A stretch of 64,000 nt of DNA from contig CABYDT010000002.1 of NCBI GenBank assembly GCA_902517865.1, positions 1 to 64,000 on the forward strand, written 5' to 3'. The stretch comes from an uncultured Pelagibacteraceae bacterium. Its GTDB lineage: Bacteria > Pseudomonadota > Alphaproteobacteria > Pelagibacterales > Pelagibacteraceae. Numbering within the stretch: position 1 is the stretch's first letter; each line of letters opens with the position of its first letter. Both the position numbers and the translations under genes were made by a program. This document shows positions 36,234-43,474 of the stretch, one piece after another. Below the pieces are notes generated by a model. The model was given only the letters and a program-made list of their open reading frames with translations, made no database searches and was not told the DNA's origin.

Positions 36234-37890
36234 TTGTTATTTTGTATTCAATCTTTTTTCTAATTTTATCGTCTATAGTTTCTAATTTTAAAGCATTTTT
36301 CCAAACGTAGCGTGCTTGAAGTTTTTTATCTAAACGCCATAAAACATCACCATAATGATCGTAAATTTCGGCCTCGTAAGGTGACTTTTCATAAGCAAGT
36401 TTTAGTAGCCTCTCTGCCTCAACATAATCATTTGTTAAAAAATATGCCCAACCTAGAGAGTCAATTATGTATCCAAGTTTCCAATTACTAAGTTTGTTTG
36501 CTTGTTGCAGCATTTTTTTTGCACGTGGAATATTTTTTTTTCTCTCCAACCAACTATAAGCCAAATAATTAATAACTCGATATTGTTTTGAGGATATTTT
36601 AAGAGATTTTAAAAAGTTTTTTTCTGCTAAATTCCATTTGTCTAATCTTTCATAGCATATACCTTTGTAATAATAGAAATCCCATGATAAGCTTTTATTT
36701 TGATCTAAATTCTCTGCCATTAAATAATACTTTATCGCCTTCTTATAGTTTTTTTTGTATCTATAAAAATTTGCGATATCAAAATATTTTGAAAAAAGGA
36801 AATTTGTTTTTTTGTTTAATACCTTCTCTAATTCTTCAATTTCAATTAAGTCGTTAAGAACTAGCTGATAATTAACATACCACTTATATTCTGAACCAAC
36901 ATTTTGAATTTGATTAAATACTTTAAAATTTATTCTCTCTTTATTATTTTTAATATCTTGCTCAAAAGCCAGTAGATAATTGCTAGCAAAATTAGGGTTC
37001 AGATAATTTGAAAGTGCAAGCAATAATTGTGATACTTGAGTTTCGTTCCTATCAAAATAAAAACCTGAAAATAAATATAATACCTCCGCTAAATTATCTT
37101 CAAATTCTTTGCCATTAAAATAATATAAAAATTTATTTTTTTGTTTTAAGTTTAGATTGACAATCAGTTGTTTTAAAAAAATACTATTATTATTGTCTTT
37201 AAATGAATTTTGTAGAATTGTTTTACCTATAGAAAATTTTCCTTTTTTTATTTTTTGCATTGCTATAATCGCATGATATCTGTGTAAGGATTTATTTTTG
37301 AGTATTTCGGCTTCGTAAAAACTTTTATCGTTTTGATTACCTAGATAATTTGAAATTAAAAAATTATTAATTAAGTCAATTTGAATGCTATTTGATTTAT
37401 GATTAAGTTTATTTTGTATATCGGACTTTAATATTGTCCATCTCTTTAATGAAAATATTAATTCATCGTATAATGGATCAATATTATTATATGAACTAAT
37501 AACTTTTTGTGCTTCTGCGTATTTTTTGCTTTTGATTAATTTAGTAAAAATAATTAAATTATATGGAAATCTAGATTTTAGTTTTGGGTTTAAATCTAAT
37601 ATATGCTTATAGGCCTTATTTACATCGCCATTAATAGTAAGAGCTATTACATACTGCAAGTTGAATAATTGATGTTTGTTTTTTAATTCTTCAATTCCTG
37701 ATAAATACTTTTGAGAATTTAAAAAGTCATTTCTTTTATTTAGAATTGTTCCATATAAATAATTTGTCATATATTTTGATGACTTTAAACGCTCATTTTT
37801 ACCATCGAAAATATTGGCGTATGATATTTCAGTGGATAAAAATAAAAAAAATGTAATGAGAAATATTTTTATTTTTAATAATATATTCAT
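36223..37890 (-). CDS. Exported tetratricopeptide-repeat protein
   Basis: A 555-residue protein with an N-terminal signal peptide (MNILLKIKIFLITFFLFLST, then SYAN), so probably periplasmic or membrane attached. The C-terminal third contains clear TPR units: NYKKAIKYYLMAENLD, DKWNLAEKNFLKSLKIS, then IDSLGWAYFLTNDYVEAERLL, AEIYDHYGDVLWRL. The last two match a TPR family that lies next to ispE in many alphaproteobacteria. Function is unknown; a scaffold for envelope assembly is a reasonable guess. Its ATG is immediately adjacent, with no gap, to the ATG of the divergent uracil-DNA glycosylase gene. Confidence 0.88.
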   Translation of the reverse strand: MNILLKIKIFLITFFLFLSTEISYANIFDGKNERLKSSKYMTNYLYGTILNKRNDFLNSQKYLSGIEELKNKHQLFNLQYVIALTINGDVNKAYKHILDLNPKLKSRFPYNLIIFTKLIKSKKYAEAQKVISSYNNIDPLYDELIFSLKRWTILKSDIQNKLNHKSNSIQIDLINNFLISNYLGNQNDKSFYEAEILKNKSLHRYHAIIAMQKIKKGKFSIGKTILQNSFKDNNNSIFLKQLIVNLNLKQKNKFLYYFNGKEFEDNLAEVLYLFSGFYFDRNETQVSQLLLALSNYLNPNFASNYLLAFEQDIKNNKERINFKVFNQIQNVGSEYKWYVNYQLVLNDLIEIEELEKVLNKKTNFLFSKYFDIANFYRYKKNYKKAIKYYLMAENLDQNKSLSWDFYYYKGICYERLDKWNLAEKNFLKSLKISSKQYRVINYLAYSWLERKKNIPRAKKMLQQANKLSNWKLGYIIDSLGWAYFLTNDYVEAERLLKLAYEKSPYEAEIYDHYGDVLWRLDKKLQARYVWKNALKLETIDDKIRKKIEYKITNGL

Positions 37891-38547
37891 ATGAATGAAA
37901 AACTAATATCTGACTATTATCATTTTACAGAGTTATATGATAGATTAATATATAGAAAAAAAATTGGAATACAAAAAAATTTTACCATTCAAGAACTCAA
38001 AATTAAGATAAATAATTTAAGTAATATTTATAATAAAAATGCAGAACAAATGGTGTTCGCGGATGGTAATCCAAAATCTAATTTAATGATTATTGGCGAG
38101 GCGCCAGGTGCTAATGAAGAAAAATTTCATAGACCTTTTGTAGGTGAAGCTGGAAAACTTTTAGACAAAATGCTTTCAGCGATAAACCTAAATAGGGACA
38201 GTGTTTACATTACTAACGTAATTAATTATCGACCTCCAGATAATAGAAAACCTACATCTGATGAAATAAATTTATTTCTTCCTTATTTAAAAGAGCATAT
38301 ACAGTTAATTAATCCGAGGTTAATACTATTACTGGGTTCGACTGCTTTAGAGGCTTTTTTTAATAAAGAATACTCTATAACCAAAATTAGGGGTACTTGG
38401 CTTAAGATTAAAATTAAGAATAAAGAATTTAATTGCTTACCGTCTTTTCACCCGGCCTTTTTATTAAGACAACCTGAGCAAAAAAAACAGTCTTGGACTG
38501 ATTTACAAATTATTAGAGATAGCTTGAAAGAAATTGAAAAGGCGTGA
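37891..38547 (+). CDS. Uracil-DNA glycosylase, type-4-like, without Fe-S cysteines
   Basis: Removes uracil from DNA. The 218-residue protein has the type-4 signature: GEAPGANEE (about 68-76), RPFVGEAGKLLDKML, YITNVINYRPPDNRKPT, LILLLGSTALEAFF and the catalytic-site loop HPAFLLRQP. Type 4 enzymes normally bind a 4Fe-4S cluster with four cysteines (two N-terminal, one before RPP, one in the following helix). Here those positions are occupied by other residues (Tyr before RPP; no Cys in LSNIYNKNAEQ), and the only cysteine is in FNCLPSF. The ATG abuts the divergent TPR gene with no gap. rnhB follows with overlap. Confidence 0.9.
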   Translation: MNEKLISDYYHFTELYDRLIYRKKIGIQKNFTIQELKIKINNLSNIYNKNAEQMVFADGNPKSNLMIIGEAPGANEEKFHRPFVGEAGKLLDKMLSAINLNRDSVYITNVINYRPPDNRKPTSDEINLFLPYLKEHIQLINPRLILLLGSTALEAFFNKEYSITKIRGTWLKIKIKNKEFNCLPSFHPAFLLRQPEQKKQSWTDLQIIRDSLKEIEKA

Positions 38548-38552
38548 AACTA

Positions 38553-39149
38553 ATGAAAAAAACTGAATATTACGAAAATAGTATCGGTATAGATGAAGTT
38601 GGTCGAGGTTGCTTAGCCGGTCCAGTAGTTGCTGCAGCTGTCGTATTACCAAAAAACTTTGAAAAATTTATTTTGAAAGACTCAAAAAAATTAAGTTTTA
38701 AACAAAGGCAAGAAGCATTTAAAAAAATTCGAAAAGACTCCGTCTATGCTTTAGGAATAGTTAGCGAGGTTCAAATAGATAGAATTAATATTTTAAATGC
38801 AACATTTCAGGCAATGAATAAAGCTTTGAAACAGATAGAAAATTTTAAAAGATTTAAAGTTTTTGTAGATGGACCTTACTCATTTGATAAGAGCAATAGA
38901 AACATAGTACCAATAGTAGGTGGTGATACAAAAATACCATCAATTATGGCTGCTTCCATAGTCGCAAAATGCTTTAGAGACAATTATATGATGAAAATAT
39001 CAAAAAATTATCCAAGTTATAAATGGGAAAAAAATTTTGGCTATGGTACGAAAGAACATTTAAAAAATATCACCAAACATGGAGTCTGTAAGCATCATAG
39101 AAAATCATTCTCACCAATACACAACATATTGAGTAATAATAAAATATAA
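38553..39149 (+). CDS. rnhB: Ribonuclease HII
   Basis: Cuts RNA in RNA-DNA hybrids and removes misincorporated ribonucleotides. The 198-residue product has the catalytic IGIDEVGRGCLAGPVV (first Asp and Glu), KDSKKLS, VFVDGP with a catalytic Asp, GGDTKIPSIMAASIVAK and FGYGTKEH. ATG 38553 is preferred; a GTG at 38544 overlaps the preceding stop and would add three residues. It follows the uracil-DNA glycosylase gene and precedes ccrM, part of a conserved alphaproteobacterial neighbourhood (rnhB, ccrM, mutY, dsbA-like, smc). Confidence 0.96.
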   Translation: MKKTEYYENSIGIDEVGRGCLAGPVVAAAVVLPKNFEKFILKDSKKLSFKQRQEAFKKIRKDSVYALGIVSEVQIDRINILNATFQAMNKALKQIENFKRFKVFVDGPYSFDKSNRNIVPIVGGDTKIPSIMAASIVAKCFRDNYMMKISKNYPSYKWEKNFGYGTKEHLKNITKHGVCKHHRKSFSPIHNILSNNKI

Positions 39150-39171
39150 ATCTAAATCAATATAATCCCAT

Positions 39172-39202
39172 TTGACTTTAAGAGCACAATGGAGTCTATT
39201 CT
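39172..39202 (+). promoter_or_regulatory. Candidate ccrM promoter containing a GANTC site
   Basis: In the 76-bp gap before ccrM, TTGACT (39172-39177) is a strong -35 match. The best -10 is TATTCT (39197-39202, 19-bp spacing). A GAGTC (39192-39196), an instance of the GANTC target of CcrM, sits directly against that -10. In Caulobacter, GANTC sites in the ccrM leader make the promoter methylation sensitive; the same logic is possible here. I saw no full CtrA box. Confidence 0.4.
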
Positions 39203-39225
39203 AGCCTCGGTTGAATTTAAAAATT

Positions 39226-40290
39226 ATGAATGACCATAACATTATTTGCGGTGACAGCCTAAAAATTTTAACGAAAATTAAATCTTCATCAGTAGATTTA
39301 ATTTTTGCCGATCCACCTTATAATCTTCAACTCAAATCAAAATTAAATCGTCCAGATAATTCGACTGTTAATGCTGTAAACGACAACTGGGATAAGTTTA
39401 AAAATTTTGAAGACTACGATAAGTTCTGCAAGTCATGGTTAAAAGAATGCAAAAGGATATTAAAGAAAGATGGAGCTATTTGGGTAATTGGAACTTACCA
39501 TAATATTTTTAGAGTTGGAAAAATAATGCAAGATCTTGGATTTTGGGTTTTAAACGACATTATTTGGAATAAAAAAAATCCTATGCCAAATTTTAAAGGA
39601 ACTAGATTTACAAATGCACATGAAACACTTATCTGGGCAGCAAAGAATGAAAAGTCAAAATATATATTTAATTATTTGTCTTTGAAAACTTTTAATGATG
39701 ACAAACAATTAAGATCGGATTGGGACATAGCTATATGTAATGGTCGCGAGAGATTAATGATAAATAATAAAAAGGCTCATTCAACCCAAAAACCAGAGGC
39801 ATTGCTCAACAGAATTATTTTAGCTTCATCAAACCAGAAAGATTTAATATTAGACCCATTCATGGGCTCAGGAACAACAGGTGCAATTGCAAAAAAACTC
39901 AATAGAAAATTTATTGGAATTGAAAAAGAAAAAAAATATTATCAAATTGCGAAAAAAAGAATTCTTTCAACAGAACAGTTAAGTGAAAATTATTTAGAAA
40001 CAATTCCAAATAAAAGAAAGGAAAAAAGAGTTCCTTTTGGTTATTTGGTTGAAAGTGGGCTGGTCGAACCAGGATTAAGTCTGTTTGATATAAGAAAAAA
40101 ACATTTAGCAAAAGTTATGGCTGATGGAAGTATAAAATGTAAACAACTAAAAGGCTCGATACATAAAGTTGGTGCAGAAATTGAAGGTTTGCCAAGTTGT
40201 AATGGCTGGTCTTATTGGCACTTTAACGTTGAAGGTAAACTATTGCCGATAGATGTTTTAAGAAAAAAAGTAAGACAAAGTATTTTATAA
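39226..40290 (+). CDS. ccrM: CcrM cell-cycle adenine DNA methyltransferase (GANTC)
   Basis: CcrM methylates adenine in GANTC after replication and times cell-cycle genes in alphaproteobacteria. The 354-residue product (ATG 39226; a TTG at 39211 would add five residues) has the catalytic DPPY motif in FADPPYNLQ (about 28-36) before the SAM motif LDPFMGSGTTGAIA, the beta-class order. It also has the KNPMPNFKGTRFTNAHETLIW segment (cited in part) and KAHSTQKPEALL. The C-terminal RAMA-like DNA-recognition domain (about 265-354) ends in CNGWSYWHFN. It is solitary, with no restriction gene nearby. Its end overlaps the convergent monooxygenase gene by 6 bp. Confidence 0.96.
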   Translation: MNDHNIICGDSLKILTKIKSSSVDLIFADPPYNLQLKSKLNRPDNSTVNAVNDNWDKFKNFEDYDKFCKSWLKECKRILKKDGAIWVIGTYHNIFRVGKIMQDLGFWVLNDIIWNKKNPMPNFKGTRFTNAHETLIWAAKNEKSKYIFNYLSLKTFNDDKQLRSDWDIAICNGRERLMINNKKAHSTQKPEALLNRIILASSNQKDLILDPFMGSGTTGAIAKKLNRKFIGIEKEKKYYQIAKKRILSTEQLSENYLETIPNKRKEKRVPFGYLVESGLVEPGLSLFDIRKKHLAKVMADGSIKCKQLKGSIHKVGAEIEGLPSCNGWSYWHFNVEGKLLPIDVLRKKVRQSIL

Positions 40291-41421
40291 TTTAAAATTA
40301 AAAATATCCTTATTAAGAAAACTAGAGAATATTTTTGAGTTTGAAAATGTTTTTAAAAAATTATTTCTAATAAATTTTAGTAAAGTATTTCTTAAGTGAT
40401 AAATAAATATAGTCATCTCTGATTTTTTTATTATTCTTTTAATTCTACCTAATCTTTGATTAACGAAATTTTTTTGATTTAAATTATTCTTCTCTAATAG
40501 TTTGAATAAAACATAAGCATCTTCTATAGCCTGAGAAGCCCCTTGTGCTCTAGATGGTATAAAACCGTGCGAGGAGTCACCTAAGCAAAAAATATTCTTA
40601 TAACCAAAAAAAATATTTTTAACTTTATATATTGGCCAAACACTAATACTCTTTGTTTTGTCTATAAAATTAAATTTTTCCGAGTATTTTTCTTTAAACA
40701 TCTCATGCAAATATTGATTAGTATCATCATAACTTTCGCTACTCATTAGGAGGTTTTGACGATTTTTTATAATCCACACATAGTTATATTGTGAAATTTC
40801 AAAATTATTTATTTTATAATTAACTAAGTGTTCGTTTTCTCCTAACCATAAATTTATGTTACTTGAGTTATCATTTTTTAGATCATACGTTCCTCTTAAT
40901 GCATATAAACCTGAAAAACTAATTGATTGGTTTGCTATATTTTTTTTTAGCTTAGAAAAAATGCCATCACATAAAAAAATATAATCAAAAAATTTTTTGT
41001 TATTTTTAAAAATTATCTCATTACTTTTTGAGTCGATATCTTTAATTTCTTCGTAAACTATGTTTTCAGATAATTTAAAGTACTGGAAAATATTTTTTAA
41101 AAATAAAGATCTATTGATAGATATATATTTCTGTTTTTTATTAAATTTAAGTAAAATTTCAGAAAATAATTCGCCTGAATACAAATCATGTACTTTGAGT
41201 TTTTCTATACTCAAGAATTCTTCTTTTTTAAATATTTCCGAAAAATTTATTAAATCCAATATTTGGGTAGAATTGGGTGACAATTGTAACCCATTAATAT
41301 TATTAAATAACTGATTCCTTTTTTCAAAAATAGAAATATTAACATTAAGATATTTTTTTAATAATGCCCCTAAAATAATACCAGAAACACCCGCTCCCAC
41401 TATTGCAATATTTAATTTCAT
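40285..41421 (-). CDS. FAD-dependent monooxygenase, UbiH/salicylate-hydroxylase-like
   Basis: A 378-residue class A flavoprotein monooxygenase. The N-terminal Rossmann motif is IAIVGAGVSGIILGALL followed by an acidic residue (IFEKR). The second FAD motif is IFCLGDSSHGFIPSRAQGASQAIEDAYVL (about 278-306), with GD contacting FAD. The middle DYIFLCDGIFS matches the conserved DG region. Candidate roles include ubiquinone ring hydroxylation or oxidation of an aromatic compound; the sequence does not decide. It overlaps mutY by 4 bp and ccrM by 6 bp. Confidence 0.85.
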   Translation of the reverse strand: MKLNIAIVGAGVSGIILGALLKKYLNVNISIFEKRNQLFNNINGLQLSPNSTQILDLINFSEIFKKEEFLSIEKLKVHDLYSGELFSEILLKFNKKQKYISINRSLFLKNIFQYFKLSENIVYEEIKDIDSKSNEIIFKNNKKFFDYIFLCDGIFSKLKKNIANQSISFSGLYALRGTYDLKNDNSSNINLWLGENEHLVNYKINNFEISQYNYVWIIKNRQNLLMSSESYDDTNQYLHEMFKEKYSEKFNFIDKTKSISVWPIYKVKNIFFGYKNIFCLGDSSHGFIPSRAQGASQAIEDAYVLFKLLEKNNLNQKNFVNQRLGRIKRIIKKSEMTIFIYHLRNTLLKFIRNNFLKTFSNSKIFSSFLNKDIFNFKL

Positions 41422-42428
41422 TTAATTGCTTCCATTATCTTTTTCACAAAACTACTCTGAAATTTTTTTTCCAACTGGTTTTTATTAACATACATATAAT
41501 CTTTTATGAGCTTTTTATTTGTAGTGCTGGCCGAATATAAAAAAAGGTTACAATTTTGATTTGATATAGGTATCTTTATTTTTTTTATATATTTTAAATT
41601 ATTAAATTTAAATTTTTTTATTGAATTTTTAATAGAGTATTTTTTAACAAATATCGGAAAATTAATAAATTCTTTTAAAGGTCCTAATTCATGTTTATAA
41701 GTCATTAAATATTTATTTTTTTTCTTAGAAACGATTACAAAGTAGTTTTTATTGTTAATTTTTTTAAATTTCTTTTTTATGTTTAATTTACCTTTTTTAT
41801 AAGTCTGACATTCGTTTGATATAGGGCATTTTGTGCATAACGGATTGTTTGGTTTGCATATCAATGCTCCAAACTCCATAAGACCTTGCATCAATTCAGA
41901 ATTATTTTTATTAATTATTAAAGATTCTACTTTTGTCTTTAATTTATTTAAAAAGTTCTTGCTACTATTTAAAAGGAAAATTCTGCTAACTAATCTTTTA
42001 ATATTTCCATCAATTCCCAAAAAAGGCTTATCGTATGCAATTGCTAAAATAGCTTTTGCTGTATAATCGCCAACTCCAGGTAAGGTGATTAATCCCTTAT
42101 AATTTGAAGGAATTATTCCTTTATGCTTTTGACAAATAATTTTTGATGTGGCATGCAAATTTTTCGCTCGTCTATAAAAACCCAATCCCTGCCATGATTT
42201 TAATATTCTCGTATTGCTTGTTTTGGATAAAGATTGAATGTTTTTATATTTTTTATAAAATGCATTAAAAAACGGAATAACTGTATTTACTTGCGTTTGT
42301 TGTAACATAAACTCACTTACTAAAACTTTATATTGTCTATCTTTTAAGTTCTTGTAATTTCTCCAAGGTAAATTACGCTGATATTTACAGTACCAACTAA
42401 TAATTTTTTTTGATATTGATTTAGACAT
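41418..42428 (-). CDS. mutY: A/G-specific adenine DNA glycosylase
   Basis: Removes adenine mispaired with 8-oxoguanine. The 336-residue protein has the catalytic Glu in SEFMLQQTQVNTV, the helix-hairpin-helix LPGVGDYTAKAILAIAY with the following Asp in GIDGNIKRL, and the 4Fe-4S cysteines spaced C-x6-C-x2-C-x5-C in CKPNNPLCTKCPISNEC. The C-terminal NUDIX-like domain that reads 8-oxoG (about 220-336) is present but divergent. Its ATG is 1 bp from that of the divergent DciA-like gene. Confidence 0.96.
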   Translation of the reverse strand: MSKSISKKIISWYCKYQRNLPWRNYKNLKDRQYKVLVSEFMLQQTQVNTVIPFFNAFYKKYKNIQSLSKTSNTRILKSWQGLGFYRRAKNLHATSKIICQKHKGIIPSNYKGLITLPGVGDYTAKAILAIAYDKPFLGIDGNIKRLVSRIFLLNSSKNFLNKLKTKVESLIINKNNSELMQGLMEFGALICKPNNPLCTKCPISNECQTYKKGKLNIKKKFKKINNKNYFVIVSKKKNKYLMTYKHELGPLKEFINFPIFVKKYSIKNSIKKFKFNNLKYIKKIKIPISNQNCNLFLYSASTTNKKLIKDYMYVNKNQLEKKFQSSFVKKIMEAIK

Positions 42429-42429
42429 A

Positions 42430-42888
42430 ATGAATTACTTTAAAAATAATAAATCATTTCGTATTTTAAAACCAATTAAATCGCTATTACCGGACAATAT
42501 AAAAAAAATAATTAAAAATGATAAAAGATTTAACAATAATTTAAATAGCCTGAAAAGAGATTGGAGAAATATTATTGAAAATGAAGTTATAAAAAATTGT
42601 GAACCAACAAAAATTAATAAAAATCACAATGGTTACTGTTTACATCTTCAAGTTGAAAAAAGTATGATTTTAGAGGTTGATTATTTAAGAGATGAATTAA
42701 TTAATAAAATTAATTCATTTTATGGCTTTAACTATATTCAGCAAATTATGATAAACACAGTAGAATCAAATAAAAACGATATAATTACAAAATCAAATTT
42801 AACAAATAAAAATAATTTGGATAAAATAAAGCAAATAAAAAATGAAAAATTAAGGAGTATACTAGAAAATTTTGACAAAAAAAAATAA
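42430..42888 (+). CDS. DUF721/DciA-like protein
   Basis: A 152-residue protein with a DUF721 domain. The pattern LKRDWRNIIENEVIKNCEP, then GYCLHLQVEKSMILEVDYLRDELINKIN and YIQQIMI, matches the family core (about residues 35-115). DciA, the best-known member, helps load the replicative helicase in bacteria lacking DnaC. The N-terminal helix (SLLPDNIKKIIK) and a disordered lysine/asparagine-rich tail are also typical. Its location between mutY and a DsbA-like gene before smc is conserved in alphaproteobacteria. The helicase role is inferred from the family. Confidence 0.82.
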   Translation: MNYFKNNKSFRILKPIKSLLPDNIKKIIKNDKRFNNNLNSLKRDWRNIIENEVIKNCEPTKINKNHNGYCLHLQVEKSMILEVDYLRDELINKINSFYGFNYIQQIMINTVESNKNDIITKSNLTNKNNLDKIKQIKNEKLRSILENFDKKK

Positions 42889-42892
42889 AATA

Positions 42893-43474
42893 ATGAGGAT
42901 AATTTACAGTACACTATTAATTTTTTTTCTTAGTAGTAATGTGGGAGCTCAAGATTTTTCTAATTTATCTTTTGGAAATAGTTCAGCTAAAGTAAAGTTA
43001 AAAATATATTCATCTCTAACGTGTCCATATTGTGCTGAATTTCATATGAACACATTGCCAAAATTACTAGATGGTTACGTTTCAAAAAATATGGTGCACA
43101 TTGAAATTATGGATTTTCCATTAGATTATGCAGCGTTAAATGCAGCAAAAATTCAAAAATGTCTAAGTATAGATCGACAAGAAGAATATCTAAATAATAT
43201 TTATAGCAATCAATCTAAGTGGTCCAACGCCAAAACTCTTGAGAAAATAAATGAAAATTTAAAAAGCATTTTTTTGGAATATAATTCAAATAGCTCAAAA
43301 TTTGAAGAATGCCTAAAAAATAAAAAAATAGAGAATCACGTTTTACAGGATAGAATAGATGCACAAAAAAAGTATAAGATAGATTCCACTCCGTCAGTTG
43401 TAATTAATGAAAAAAAATATAGTGGATCTCTTAAATTTGAAGATCTAAGAAATGCAATCAACAAATTATTATAA
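42893..43474 (+). CDS. DsbA-family periplasmic thiol oxidoreductase
   Basis: A thioredoxin-fold protein of 193 residues with a signal peptide (MRIIYSTLLIFFLSSNVGAQ). The redox-active Cys-Pro-Tyr-Cys lies in YSSLTCPYCAEFH, and the family's cis-Pro loop is STPSVVINEKKYSG. It probably oxidises or isomerises disulfides in exported proteins. The ATG at 42893 is preferred over an in-frame TTG at 42872, because the signal peptide begins there and it avoids overlap with the upstream gene. It overlaps smc by 1 bp (TAATG). Confidence 0.92.
   Translation: MRIIYSTLLIFFLSSNVGAQDFSNLSFGNSSAKVKLKIYSSLTCPYCAEFHMNTLPKLLDGYVSKNMVHIEIMDFPLDYAALNAAKIQKCLSIDRQEEYLNNIYSNQSKWSNAKTLEKINENLKSIFLEYNSNSSKFEECLKNKKIENHVLQDRIDAQKKYKIDSTPSVVINEKKYSGSLKFEDLRNAINKLL

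Noticed and set aside
39226-40290. A restriction-modification system around the DNA methyltransferase
   Set aside because: No endonuclease gene is adjacent, and the RAMA-like tail and neighbourhood identify solitary CcrM.
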